DNA from: Candidatus Kapaibacterium sp.
Lineage (GTDB): Bacteria > Bacteroidota > Ignavibacteria > Kapaibacteriales > UBA4661
Assembly: GCA_004292595.1 (NCBI GenBank)
Contig: RDXM01000125.1
Span: forward strand, 1 to 64,000
Length of the DNA stretch: 64,000 nt
Reading direction: 5' to 3'
The translations under genes and the position numbers were made by a program. The notes beneath the pieces were generated by a model. That model saw only the letters and a list, made by a program, of their open reading frames with translations, did no database searches and had not been told where the DNA came from. Shown here piece by piece: positions 27,622 to 36,541 of this stretch (position 1 is its first letter; every line of letters begins with the position of its first letter).

Positions 27622-29001
27622 ATGAAACGAATCTTATCTTTAACAGCAACTCTCTGCCTGTCGGTGTACATCATCGCTTGTAATTCTATTTTAGATGTGC
27701 AACCACAACTGACCGCTTCCTACGACCAAGCACTCAATTCTACACGCGGGCTGAATAACGCCGTCAATGGCGCATATTCACTGTTTATTGATGGTAGTTT
27801 TGCTGGAGGCAATTCTGGGATGATTGGCGAAGTCCTTGCCGACCACGCAAATTTTCAAGGGAGCGATGCTTTTGGCTTCGGACAAATGGTTGTTCGTCAA
27901 ATGGAACTTGTGAACACTGTTGGGCGTTCTACATGGGAGAATGGTTACAGCGTTATTAACCGTGCTAATCTTGTGATAGATGCTATTGATGCAGGAAAAA
28001 TCCAAGATATAACTTTCGCCGCAAACCGTGATAGAATCAGAGGCGAGGCACTTTTTGTTCGCGCCTTTTCGCACTTCGACCTTGTTCGTCTCTTTGCTGC
28101 TCCATGGGGCTTCACCGCAGACAATTCGCACCCAGGAATCCCGTATCGCACTGTTGGTACGCAGGGTCCACAAAATGCAAAAACCGTTCGTGGTCCATTA
28201 GCACAGGTCTATACTCGTATTGTGGAAGATTTGCAAGCGGCAGTGCCGCTTTTGCCAGAAGTGGCACCCAAGGGCAAACCTTCGCGTTGGGCGGCTCGCG
28301 CTTTGCTCGCACGAGTCTATCTCCAACAAGAGCGTTATGCAGAAGCATTCACTGAAGCCGATGCAGTTATTCGAGGACCATTTAGCTTGACAGATAGTGT
28401 TCGTAGTGTTTGGTTTACGCCAAATACGAATGAGGCAATTTATGAATTGCCAAGCGAGCGCGATTTGCAAGACGGTGCAGGTGGCTATCGTGGTCTTTTG
28501 AGTGCCGAACTTGGTGGTGGTGCAGCAGCAATTGCTATTTCTACTGATTTGCAGCGACTCTTTGAAGCCTCTCAAAATGATCGCCGTCGGACATCACTCT
28601 TTGCAGTATCCATCGGCAGAATCTACACCACACGCTTCGATGAACTCTGGACAAACTTCCCTATTCTTCGCGTTGCTGAAATGTATCTCATTCGCGCAGA
28701 AGCAGGTTTTCGTACCAATCGCCCAGTAGAACAAATTCGCGCTGACATCAACCAAACACGTGTTCGTGCTGGTTTGAGTGCTGCCGCCCTTCAAAGTCTA
28801 AGTGGTGATGCGCTGTTCAGAGCATTGCAAACTGAGCGTGCATTGGAATTGGCATTACAAGGACATCGCCTCCACGATTTACGTCGCTGGAGATTACCAG
28901 TGGCAAATGGCTCGTTGCCAGGGGCAACGGTTTTGCCTTGGAACGATGGACGACTTGTTGTTCCTCGTCCAGATCGCGAAGTGAGTGTTAATCCTGAGTA
29001 A
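27622..29001 (+). CDS. SusD/RagB-family nutrient-binding outer-membrane lipoprotein
   Basis: 459 residues. The signal peptide ends in YIIAC, a lipobox cysteine near residue 20, followed by NSILDVQPQ typical of SusD proteins. The TPR-like helical core (GEALFVRAFSHFDLVRLFA, ARALLARVYLQQERYAEAF) and the C-terminal block PILRVAEMYLIRAEA with ERALELALQGHRLHDLRRW are diagnostic. It sits on the outer face of the outer membrane and delivers ligand to the SusC pore encoded immediately upstream. No glycoside hydrolase or peptidase gene is adjacent, so this is a minimal utilisation locus. Confidence 0.95.
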   Translation: MKRILSLTATLCLSVYIIACNSILDVQPQLTASYDQALNSTRGLNNAVNGAYSLFIDGSFAGGNSGMIGEVLADHANFQGSDAFGFGQMVVRQMELVNTVGRSTWENGYSVINRANLVIDAIDAGKIQDITFAANRDRIRGEALFVRAFSHFDLVRLFAAPWGFTADNSHPGIPYRTVGTQGPQNAKTVRGPLAQVYTRIVEDLQAAVPLLPEVAPKGKPSRWAARALLARVYLQQERYAEAFTEADAVIRGPFSLTDSVRSVWFTPNTNEAIYELPSERDLQDGAGGYRGLLSAELGGGAAAIAISTDLQRLFEASQNDRRRTSLFAVSIGRIYTTRFDELWTNFPILRVAEMYLIRAEAGFRTNRPVEQIRADINQTRVRAGLSAAALQSLSGDALFRALQTERALELALQGHRLHDLRRWRLPVANGSLPGATVLPWNDGRLVVPRPDREVSVNPE

Positions 29002-29057
29002 ATCAAGCGTAAGGAAACACTCTAGCGTAATTATTTGGTACTACACAAAAGAATTTG

Positions 29058-29104
29058 CAGGATTGATGTAAAAATACCATATTATTCAACCTACATCAAT
29101 CCTG
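29058..29104. repeat. Inverted repeat between susD and the T9SS protein gene
   Basis: CAGGATTGATGTA (29058-29070) and TACATCAATCCTG (29092-29104), perfect 13-bp arms, followed by TACTTTTCTT. It could terminate or stabilise the susCD transcript. Confidence 0.65.
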
Positions 29105-29180
29105 TACTTTTCTTCACAATGCAAAATTTCAACGGCTATTTGCCGAAATATTTTTCACTATTTCTCATTGGAGATTTTCT

Positions 29181-30128
29181 ATGAAACGTTTTCTTCTTAG
29201 TGCTGCATTGACAATTGTTTCTGTCAATAGTGCATTTGCACAATTCAATGCCGACGACCGTTCGACTGTTACAAGCTCACCGGCTCCTGCCTTTGGTGTT
29301 GCAAGCGAAAACGAAGGTGTTTACACCGATGTGCGGAATCAACCCTCTCCCGCGCTCTTCACTGCAACAAATGTTTTGCACCAAGGCACAAGTTCCATTA
29401 CCATCACGTACACACCAGCCGCTCGGGCATCGTGGGGTCCAAACCCACTTTTTAACGAGCCTGCACCAATGATTTTTTTAGGTATGCGTGTGTATAAAGA
29501 CGGCGCAAATCTTGCCAATGCGACTGCAGGCACCGTGCAAGCACCAGCAAACGGTAATCTTGATTGGGGTGGCAACAATGATCACAAAGCACCAAATGCT
29601 GCACTCGCGCTTACAAGAGTTGGAACCTCCTCGTCCTTTAGAACACCAGCTTTTAACCCTCGTACGATTATGGGTGTGAATTTGACTGGTAAGACGATTG
29701 CACGAATGATGATCATCGTAAAAATGCCTGGTGACTGGCCAGAGCTTCGTCCTTGCAGCAATTCAATGGGTTGCCAACAAACTGACAACCGCGAGTTTAC
29801 CTTTGCTCCGACGGTCATCACAGGCACGAGCGTCCGCGATGCAGCAGAATACGTTGAAAGTGCATCATCTACCCCGAACCCGATGTCGGACATGATGCTC
29901 ATTAACTTTACCCTGAAAAAACCAACACCCGTAACAGCACGTATTTTCGACGCAATGGGTCGTGAAGTTCGCACCATCATGCGTGGTCAAACCTTCGGTT
30001 CAGGTGCTTGTGCTATTCAGTGGGATGGCGTATCAAATGAAGGCGTTGAAGTAGCAGCAGGTATGTATTTCTTCCGCTTAGAGGTTGATGGCGGTATTCG
30101 CACAGGTAAATTTACTGTTGTTCGCTAA
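29181..30128 (+). CDS. Secreted protein with T9SS C-terminal sorting domain
   Basis: 315 residues. The signal peptide ends NSAFAQ at about residue 21; GGAG lies ten bases before the ATG. The central 190 residues (MIFLGMRVYKDGANL, ALALTRVGTSSSFRTP, NREFTFAPTVI) are not a family I can name. The last 85 residues form a type A sorting domain with STPNPMSDMMLINFTLKKP, IFDAMGREVR, WDGVSNEGVEVAAGMYFFRL and ending GKFTVVR. It is therefore probably a cell-surface or released protein. Its position after susC/susD, 180 bp downstream, suggests co-regulation with nutrient uptake; that is inference. Confidence 0.8.
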   Translation: MKRFLLSAALTIVSVNSAFAQFNADDRSTVTSSPAPAFGVASENEGVYTDVRNQPSPALFTATNVLHQGTSSITITYTPAARASWGPNPLFNEPAPMIFLGMRVYKDGANLANATAGTVQAPANGNLDWGGNNDHKAPNAALALTRVGTSSSFRTPAFNPRTIMGVNLTGKTIARMMIIVKMPGDWPELRPCSNSMGCQQTDNREFTFAPTVITGTSVRDAAEYVESASSTPNPMSDMMLINFTLKKPTPVTARIFDAMGREVRTIMRGQTFGSGACAIQWDGVSNEGVEVAAGMYFFRLEVDGGIRTGKFTVVR

Positions 30129-30150
30129 AACTTGACTTATTTTCGTCCTC

Positions 30151-30192
30151 AACGCCCCTTCGTGGTTATCACGAAGGGGCGTTTGTTGTTTT
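30151..30192 (+). terminator. Intrinsic terminator after the T9SS protein gene
   Basis: Perfect 14-bp stem AACGCCCCTTCGTG / CACGAAGGGGCGTT with a 5-nt loop, then TTGTTGTTTT. Confidence 0.85.
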
Positions 30193-30213
30193 GGGGGAAT
30201 TTGAGTATATTCA
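30182..30213 (+). promoter_or_regulatory. Possible promoter for the small membrane-protein cluster
   Basis: TTTG (30182-30185), 20-base spacer, TATATTCA (30206-30213; two mismatches to TAnnTTTG), about 70 bp before ATG 30284. It overlaps the preceding terminator. Confidence 0.3.
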
Positions 30214-30283
30214 TCATTGTTAGTTGGCATACCTTCACCCTTTAGGCGTACACATTTTTCACATTTGTTTCCGATAAACTTGT

Positions 30284-30553
30284 ATGAGCGATATTGAGCA
30301 AAGCAATCAGTTGCCTTCTCTTCCCGAACAACCTTCAAGTTCGCCAACAGAGGCGAGTAAAAAAGAAGCGTATCAGGATAAGGTCGGGACGGTAAGCAGA
30401 GTTGCAGCATTGGGAACAGGTGCGGCGTGTATCGCAAGTGGTTTGGTACTCTCCTTTCAAGGCGCAGACCCGTCTGTATTGCACACAGTGTTTATTGCTG
30501 GAACGACACTGTTTGGGTTAGCAATTTCTGGCAAACTTTTTTCCAAAGAATAG
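30284..30553 (+). CDS. Small membrane protein, hypothetical
   Basis: 89 residues: a polar, proline- and serine-rich N-terminal 40 residues followed by two hydrophobic segments (RVAALGTGAACIASGLVLSF and TVFIAGTTLFGLAISGKLF). Presumably an inner-membrane hairpin. I recognise no family. A second small membrane gene starts two bases after its stop codon, so the two are probably translated from one message. Confidence 0.55.
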   Translation: MSDIEQSNQLPSLPEQPSSSPTEASKKEAYQDKVGTVSRVAALGTGAACIASGLVLSFQGADPSVLHTVFIAGTTLFGLAISGKLFSKE

Positions 30554-30555
30554 TC

Positions 30556-30717
30556 ATGAACATTTCCGCATCCTCGAATAAACTCTTATTCGCCGCTGCT
30601 GTGCTGCTTTCTTGTACAGCATTGCTGGTCGTCGCTCTCTGGGGCAACAAATATGCAGGCTACTACGTTGCATGGATATTGCTTATTACCTTTTTTGCAT
30701 GGCAGGCACGGCGGTAG
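30556..30717 (+). CDS. Very small two-helix membrane protein, hypothetical
   Basis: 53 residues, almost entirely two hydrophobic helices (LLFAAAVLLSCTALLVVALW and YYVAWILLITFFAW) with a basic C-terminus ARR. It begins two bases after the stop of the previous small membrane gene, which supports translation. A longer in-frame extension exists but overlaps that gene. Function unknown; a two-gene membrane unit is the most that can be said. Confidence 0.45.
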   Translation: MNISASSNKLLFAAAVLLSCTALLVVALWGNKYAGYYVAWILLITFFAWQARR

Positions 30718-30738
30718 AGCAGTTTGGAGACCAAAATC

Positions 30739-30969
30739 ATGAAAAAAATTATGACGCATGATGTAGCTTCAATACTCCCCAGCGCAGAAGAGTCATTTCG
30801 CCTCGGCTGGCAAGAAGCAATGCGTGGCGAGACAAGACCAATATCTGAGCTGTGGGACGAACTCTTTGCCACACCTGAATCAGAAGTATTTCTGACGCAG
30901 ATGATAACTGAGGTGCGCCGAGAAGAAGACGCTGGAAAGCTGATAGAAGGCGGCTGGGATAAAATCTAA
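30739..30969 (+). CDS. Small soluble hypothetical protein
   Basis: 76 residues from ATG 30739, acidic and helical (FRLGWQEAMRGETRPISELWDEL, ITEVRREEDAGKLIEGGWDKI). The ISELWDEL style resembles short antitoxin-like proteins of Chlorobi and cyanobacteria, but no partner toxin is adjacent. It follows the small membrane genes by 21 bp and precedes a terminator, so it probably ends that transcript. Confidence 0.45.
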   Translation: MKKIMTHDVASILPSAEESFRLGWQEAMRGETRPISELWDELFATPESEVFLTQMITEVRREEDAGKLIEGGWDKI

Positions 30970-31000
30970 AAAAAACTCGCTTTCCAAAGAGCAAAAATAC

Positions 31001-31046
31001 AAAACGCCTCTTCGCGCTTACACGCGGCGGGGCGTTTTATTGTTTT
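31001..31046 (+). terminator. Intrinsic terminator after small-gene cluster
   Basis: AAAACGCC (31001-31008) pairs with GGCGTTTT (31031-31038), with an inner CGCG/CGCG pair, followed by ATTGTTTTT. Confidence 0.65.
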
Positions 31047-31124
31047 TGGGAATTTCTCAGGGATATTGCATTTGGTTGAAATTTTCTGTAAGATTGCCGT
31101 TATACTCACTTCCACACTATTTCT

Positions 31125-31451
31125 ATGATGCCACCTTTCAGCGAAGATGCGTTTCGCCAAGCAATACAAAGTTCTCGAATAATTTGGCGAAAGCACGTTA
31201 CTATAAGGCTTTTAGAGCGCAATATCGCGCGGCAAGATGTATTGCGATGTCTTCTTGAAGGTGAGTGCATTCATTCCTATCCCGAAGATACGCCATTTCC
31301 CAGTGCGTTGTTTTTCATAATGATGCAGGAGCAACCTTTACACGTTGTGGCTGCCTTTGATGCAGCTCAAGAAGAAGCGTTTATCATCACTGCTTATATT
31401 CCTTCATCGAGCATTTTTGAATTAGATTACAAAACAAGGAAAACCTCATGA
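31125..31451 (+). CDS. DUF4258 protein, probable toxin of a toxin-antitoxin pair
   Basis: 108 residues. WRKHVTIRLLERNIARQDVLRCLLEGECIHSYPED and HVVAAFDAAQEEAFIITAYIP match DUF4258, a small RelE-like fold found in mRNA-interferase-type toxins. The stop codon overlaps the start of the following YgiT-type gene (ATGA), the coupling expected of a toxin-first pair as in MqsRA. A free catalytic residue cannot be confirmed from sequence alone. Function by analogy: inhibits growth when its antitoxin is lost. Confidence 0.75.
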   Translation: MMPPFSEDAFRQAIQSSRIIWRKHVTIRLLERNIARQDVLRCLLEGECIHSYPEDTPFPSALFFIMMQEQPLHVVAAFDAAQEEAFIITAYIPSSSIFELDYKTRKTS

Positions 31452-31702
31452 CCATGAACAAAGCCACCTCTATCCCCGTGAACGTCTGTCCAATGTGCAA
31501 CGGCACTCTTGCCGAAGGCTTTACCACGTTCAGCGCAGATATTCAAGGGCGACTCTTTGTCGCACGACGTGTTCCAGCGAGGATTTGCGAGCAGTGTGGT
31601 GAAGAGTGGCTAGAAAACGCTATTACGATAGAATTGGAGCAACGCGCAATGGCGGCATTTGAAGCACGAAGCGAGGTAGAAATTATCTCGTTTGCAGCCT
31701 AA
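31448..31702 (+). CDS. YgiT-type zinc-finger protein, probable antitoxin
   Basis: 84 residues with two zinc knuckles, VCPMCNG near residue 13 and ICEQCGE near 43, as in the N-terminal half of MqsA/YgiT. The C-terminal DNA-binding HTH found in full-length MqsA is missing, as is common for partners of DUF4258 proteins. The overlap of four bases with the upstream gene implies translational coupling. It probably binds and neutralises the DUF4258 protein; whether it represses the operon is open. Confidence 0.75.
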   Translation: MTMNKATSIPVNVCPMCNGTLAEGFTTFSADIQGRLFVARRVPARICEQCGEEWLENAITIELEQRAMAAFEARSEVEIISFAA

Positions 31703-31800
31703 AGCCGGTCGGAACAGTAAAAGAACTAACGAAAATAGTACCTGTTCTGAAGTTTGCAACATAAAGCTACGACTATTTCAGCCTTATCAAAGCCCCCTCA

Positions 31801-32448
31801 ATGCCCACACAAACCTTTGAACTCCACGCCACCACACCCGAAACACACAAAGTCCGCAAAATTGTGGAAATGCTTCGGGATGGCGCAGTGATGCTCTATC
31901 CAACCGATTCAGGCTTCGCGCTGGGCTGTTGCTTGTCGAAAAAAAATGCAATTGAGCGCGTGCGCCAGATACGCCGCTTGCCAGAACACAAGCATTTGAG
32001 CTTTCTTTGCGATTCCCTGACGAATATTTCCGAGTTTGCCAAAGTAAGCAATCATGCCTACAAAATTATTCGTCGCTTAATTCCTGGTCCCTTTACGTTC
32101 ATTCTGCCCGCAACCAAAGCCGTACCGAACTACGCCCTCGACCCGAAGCGCAAAACCACGGGCATTCGTGTGCCAGAAAGCCCCATTGCGATTGCGATTC
32201 TCAAAGAACTCGACAACCCACTTATTTCCATCACCGCCAAGCGCGACGACCAAGAATTTGAGACCGTCGAGGATTTGCTCAATGCCTTATCGCCGCTTGT
32301 GGATATTGTCGTTACGCCGAGCGAATACGCCTTTGTGGGCGAATCCACTGTGATTGACATGACCCAAGAAGAGTTCCATTTGGTGCGGCGTGGCGCAGGC
32401 ATGGCAGAGGTGCGAGAGCATATTCCGGAAATTATTGAAGGCGAATAG
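31801..32448 (+). CDS. Sua5/YciO/YrdC-family protein (threonylcarbamoyl-AMP synthase-like)
   Basis: 215 residues. DGAVMLYPTDSGFALGC near the N-terminus, RQIRRLPEHKHLSFLCDSL, the LIPGPFTFILPAT block and GIRVPESPIA are hallmarks of the YrdC-like fold. YrdC makes threonylcarbamoyl-AMP for the t6A modification of tRNA. This version, with SFLCDSLTNISEFA and the DFP-free C-terminus SEYAFVGESTVIDM, is closer to YciO, whose exact role is less clear. No TsaB, TsaD or TsaE gene is nearby. The gene is isolated between the toxin-antitoxin pair and the VWA gene. Confidence 0.85.
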   Translation: MPTQTFELHATTPETHKVRKIVEMLRDGAVMLYPTDSGFALGCCLSKKNAIERVRQIRRLPEHKHLSFLCDSLTNISEFAKVSNHAYKIIRRLIPGPFTFILPATKAVPNYALDPKRKTTGIRVPESPIAIAILKELDNPLISITAKRDDQEFETVEDLLNALSPLVDIVVTPSEYAFVGESTVIDMTQEEFHLVRRGAGMAEVREHIPEIIEGE

Positions 32449-32561
32449 GCTTGCTCTATTTCTGCATTCTGGCGTGTCATCACCGCAGGTCTGCAAAACT
32501 TGTAATTACCTAACTTTTTTCTACCTTTTTCTTTTCTCTACTTTCCCTACGAGGCGCATCA

Positions 32562-33665
32562 ATGCTAGGATATCGCTTTTCTGAATACGTTCCGAATCCC
32601 GATGGCGACAAGTCCACCTTTGAGAATTTGCTGAACGTTCTCATGCAACTGCTTGTCTATACGTCGGGCAATTTTTCTGAGGCAATGGATTGGCTGAATC
32701 AGTTGGACAGGCAATACGGCTTGACCAACGACGACTACGGCATGGGTAATTTTATCGACGACCTGAAAGAGCGCGGCTATATTGACGAAAACGAACAGGA
32801 AAAAGGCTCCTTCACCATCACGCCGAAATCCGAGCAAAGCATCCGCCGCCGTTCGCTGGAAGAGATTTTCGGCAAGCTGAAAAAATCCAAACCCGGCAAC
32901 CACCAAACCCCGCTTTCCGGCATGGGCGATGAGAAAACCACCGACAAGCGCGATTTCCAATTCGGTGATTCGATTGAGCAAATTTCCATGACCGAATCGC
33001 TGCGCAACGCACAAATCAATCACGGTATTGGCGATTTTCGCTTAACCGAAAATGATTTGGAAGTGGTCGAAAATGAGTACAAATCGCAGACTTCGACGGT
33101 GCTGATGATTGATATTTCACACTCTATGATTCTCTACGGCGAAGACCGCATCACGCCTGCAAAGAAAGTGGCAATGGCAATGGCGGAAATGATAACCACG
33201 CGCTATCCAAAAGACACGCTCGATATTTTGGTCTTCGGCAATGATGCCTGGCAAATTGAAATCAAGGATTTGCCGTACTTGCAGGTCGGTCCCTACCACA
33301 CAAACACCGTTGCGGGCTTGGAGCTAGCAATGGACTTGCTGCGCCGTCGCAAAACCAGCAACAAGCAAATTTTTATGATAACCGACGGCAAGCCAACGTG
33401 CTTGAAAGAAGGCATAAAGTATTACAAAAACAGCTTCGGTCTCGACCGCAAAATCGTGAACAAAACGCTCAATCTCGCCACACAATGCCGCCGCTTGAAT
33501 GTTGGCATTACGACCTTCATGGTCGCCAAAGACCCGTATTTGCAGGAGTTTGTCCGCGAATTCACCAAAGCCAACAACGGACGCGCTTTTTACAGCAGCT
33601 TGCAAGGCTTAGGCGATTATGTGTTCGAGGACTATGTGCGCAATCGCCGCAAGAATGTGCGGTGA
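32562..33665 (+). CDS. VWA-domain protein
   Basis: 367 residues; GAGG precedes ATG 32562. The N-terminal 170 residues are helical and charged (FENLLNVLMQLLVYTSGNFS, RRRSLEEIFGKLKKS). The C-terminal half is a von Willebrand A domain: VLMIDISHSM carries the DxSxS metal-ion site at about residue 184, FGNDAW and FMITDGKPTC follow. There is no signal peptide or membrane segment, so it is cytoplasmic. Similar VWA proteins often work with a MoxR or magnesium-chelatase-type AAA+ ATPase, but none is encoded beside it. Confidence 0.85.
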   Translation: MLGYRFSEYVPNPDGDKSTFENLLNVLMQLLVYTSGNFSEAMDWLNQLDRQYGLTNDDYGMGNFIDDLKERGYIDENEQEKGSFTITPKSEQSIRRRSLEEIFGKLKKSKPGNHQTPLSGMGDEKTTDKRDFQFGDSIEQISMTESLRNAQINHGIGDFRLTENDLEVVENEYKSQTSTVLMIDISHSMILYGEDRITPAKKVAMAMAEMITTRYPKDTLDILVFGNDAWQIEIKDLPYLQVGPYHTNTVAGLELAMDLLRRRKTSNKQIFMITDGKPTCLKEGIKYYKNSFGLDRKIVNKTLNLATQCRRLNVGITTFMVAKDPYLQEFVREFTKANNGRAFYSSLQGLGDYVFEDYVRNRRKNVR

Positions 33666-33846
33666 AAACTGTTCAGTTCTTCCCGCCCAAGCGGCTGAGG
33701 AGTGCAGATACGCTGCCGTCCGGCGGGTGGGTCGCTTGCACAGCACTCGCTGGACGGCTACTGAGCTTGTGATAACAGCCGCCCGACGAGAAGATGGCTA
33801 TAACAAATCATTATCTCCCACACCATTGTAAGCAAGAGCAAACGCT

Positions 33847-36423
33847 ATGGCACAAGCTACAAAACAACGTCTTTACACGCTTTTGGCGGCAGTATTGCTG
33901 GGCGGCATTGTCTATGCTACCTCACAGCCGCTTGGAAAACTGCCCGTTCTTTCGCTGTTTCTCGACCCTTGGAATGGTGCGTACCGAACTGCCCGCAATG
34001 CGCATGAAAGCTCACCCGTGAAGGAATTATCCATTCCTGGATTGCGTGGCGAAGTACGCATTTACCGCGATGCTCGCAACGTTCCGCATATTATCGCCGA
34101 AAACGATATTGATGCTGTTGCTGCGCTGGGCTATTTGACCGCCCGCGACCGCTTATTCCAAATTGACTTCCAAACCCGCGTGGCGGCTGGGCGTTTGTCG
34201 GAAATATTCGGTGCAGAGCGCATTAAAGCTGACCAATTCCTCCGCAGAACAGGAATGATGCTGGGTGCAGAGCGGACCTGGGAAAACATTCAGCGCGAAA
34301 ATTCGGATGTGAAAAATGTGCTAGAAGCATTCACAAGCGGCGCAAATGCGTACATTTCCACGCTCTCGCCGAATGATTATCCGTTTGAATGCCGTTTGCT
34401 TGGCTACGCGCCAGAAGCGTGGTCGCCGCTCAAGTGCATTCTGGTCAATCAACTCATGGCGTATGATTTGACCTTTCCCATGACCGATATTGTGATGGAA
34501 GAAACACGCAAAAAGCTAGGCGACAGCGCGTTTGCGGCATTGTACCCGAACCATGCCGTGATAAGCGTTCCGCAAAGCCCCGAAGAACGAGGCGTGGTGC
34601 GCCCTGCAAGCAATCCGCTTTCACCGCAATATCAAGCACAACAGCAACAATCAAATGTATCAAAAAACTCCACAAGCCTTGCCATTACGCAGCTGTTGGC
34701 AATGCACCGCGACGTTTCCACGCTGTTCGGCGAAGCAGCCGAAGGCAAAGGCAGCAATAACTGGGTCGTAAGCGGCACAAAAACACGCTCCCAAAAGCCG
34801 CTTCTCGCTGGAGACCCGCATCTTTCCTTGTCGCTGCCAGCAATTTGGTACGAAGTGCAGATGATTACACCGACGATGAATATGTACGGCGCGACGATTC
34901 CGGGCGCACCGCTCATCATTGTTGGCGCGAATGAGCATCTTGCGTGGTCGCCGACGAATACGGGCGCGGATGTGGTTGATTTTTACACCGTGCAGTTTCA
35001 AAATGCGCAGCAGGAAAATTATTGGCACAATGGCGCGTGGAAGAAGGTAGAGAGCCGCATTCAGCCAATTCGCGTAAAAGGGCAGGCGGATGTGCAAGAC
35101 ACGATGCGCCTCACGCACTGGGGTCCCGTTATGACCGTTGATGCCGAAACCCCGCGCGAACAGAGTCTTTCGGTGCGCTGGACGGCGCATGAAGCCTCAA
35201 CTATTTTGAGTGCGATTTGGGGAATGAATCATGCAAAAAATCTGGCAGAGTTTGCTACGGCGCATAAAAACTGGGATGTTCCCGCGCAAAACATTGTTTA
35301 TGCTGACAAGCAAGGAAATATCGCCCTTCGCAGCTTCGGGCATTATCCTGTGCGCAAATGTGGGCATGGGCGCGGCATCCACGACGGCAGCACCGATGCG
35401 GGCGCGTGGATTGGGCGTGTGCCGCTCGATTCCGTGCCAGGCAGCATCAATCCTGCCGCCGCATTTTTGGAATCCGCAAACCAAGACCCCGTGCCGTCCA
35501 CATACCCATATTACCTCAACTACAACTGGGGCGATCTCTGGCGCGGTGCGCGTATTGCCGAATACCTACAAAGCGCACAAAGTCTTACGCCAGAGGACTT
35601 CGAGCATTTTCAAACCGATGTAAAGGTGATGCAATGGGCGTTTATCAAGGAAAGCATTCAAAAATTAAAATGCGAGGAAGAATGCACGGGCGCGAAAAAG
35701 CAAGCAGTGGAGCGGCTTCTGGCGTGGAACGGCGTTGCCGATACGACCAACCAAGCTGCCTTGCTTTTTCACACCTTCACGCGCCTTCTGCGCCGCGCCG
35801 TGTGGGATGAAATGATGGTGGAGAATATCGACGTACAAAAAAATGTGGCAAAAGGCACAAGCGATACGGTGAGAAGCAAGGATTTACGCGGCAATCCGAG
35901 TGACCCAATGATGTGGCATTTGCTGAAAAACGAACCCAATTCCGAATGGTTGGACAATCGCACAACGCCGCAGCGAGAGAATGCAGACATGGTGCTAAAA
36001 ACCGCACTGTTGCAGGCGTTGGACACGCTCGTTGCCGATTATGGCTCAAATCCTGAAGGCTGGACGTGGGGACGCAATCACAAACTCATCATTCGCCATC
36101 TCACCCGCGCCGAGCCGCTTAAATCCTTGTGGCGCGGACCATTTCCTTTCGTCGGCGCACAAGCAACGGTGCTGCCTGCGGGGTCGTTGCTGACGACACA
36201 TAGCGCGAGTTGGCGTATGGTGGTAGATTTCGCAAGCGGCAAACCACGTGTTTCTGCGGTGTATCCAGGCGGTCCGTCGGGAAATCCTTTTAGCAAATGG
36301 TACGATTCGCAAATTTCTACGTGGCTGAATGGCAAGCTCTACGCCACTGAACAAGCGACATCAGAAGAAGGTTGCAAGCAAGGAAATATGAGATTTTCAG
36401 AGAATTTGCGTCCTCAAAAATAG
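33847..36423 (+). CDS. Penicillin acylase-family (Ntn-hydrolase) protein
   Basis: 858 residues. An N-terminal hydrophobic segment (LLAAVLLGGIVYA) suggests export. EVRIYRDARNVPHIIAEN and YLTARDRLFQIDFQTRVAAGRLSE define the alpha chain. GKGSNNWVVSGTKTRSQKPLLAGDPHL contains the GSNNW site where these precursors self-cleave to expose the N-terminal nucleophile serine (Ser of SNNW near residue 300). ILSAIWGMNHAKNLAEF and GNIALRSFGHYP belong to the beta chain. Members hydrolyse amides such as beta-lactams or acyl-homoserine lactones; which one is used here is unknown. It lies between the VWA gene and rpsA. Confidence 0.92.
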   Translation: MAQATKQRLYTLLAAVLLGGIVYATSQPLGKLPVLSLFLDPWNGAYRTARNAHESSPVKELSIPGLRGEVRIYRDARNVPHIIAENDIDAVAALGYLTARDRLFQIDFQTRVAAGRLSEIFGAERIKADQFLRRTGMMLGAERTWENIQRENSDVKNVLEAFTSGANAYISTLSPNDYPFECRLLGYAPEAWSPLKCILVNQLMAYDLTFPMTDIVMEETRKKLGDSAFAALYPNHAVISVPQSPEERGVVRPASNPLSPQYQAQQQQSNVSKNSTSLAITQLLAMHRDVSTLFGEAAEGKGSNNWVVSGTKTRSQKPLLAGDPHLSLSLPAIWYEVQMITPTMNMYGATIPGAPLIIVGANEHLAWSPTNTGADVVDFYTVQFQNAQQENYWHNGAWKKVESRIQPIRVKGQADVQDTMRLTHWGPVMTVDAETPREQSLSVRWTAHEASTILSAIWGMNHAKNLAEFATAHKNWDVPAQNIVYADKQGNIALRSFGHYPVRKCGHGRGIHDGSTDAGAWIGRVPLDSVPGSINPAAAFLESANQDPVPSTYPYYLNYNWGDLWRGARIAEYLQSAQSLTPEDFEHFQTDVKVMQWAFIKESIQKLKCEEECTGAKKQAVERLLAWNGVADTTNQAALLFHTFTRLLRRAVWDEMMVENIDVQKNVAKGTSDTVRSKDLRGNPSDPMMWHLLKNEPNSEWLDNRTTPQRENADMVLKTALLQALDTLVADYGSNPEGWTWGRNHKLIIRHLTRAEPLKSLWRGPFPFVGAQATVLPAGSLLTTHSASWRMVVDFASGKPRVSAVYPGGPSGNPFSKWYDSQISTWLNGKLYATEQATSEEGCKQGNMRFSENLRPQK

Positions 36424-36541
36424 GCAGTGCTTGATGTGGTGCATCGTTGCTGTGAAATTTTCATGGAATTTTCATGGAATTTCATTGCTCTATTGAAATA
36501 ATATCTACGAAAATAATATCTCCTCGTTACAAAAGTTCACG

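Noticed and set aside
33665-33846. GC-rich gap with GCCGTCCGGCGG-like sequence considered as a terminator or attachment site.
   Set aside because: No stem with a T run and no repeat partner was found.
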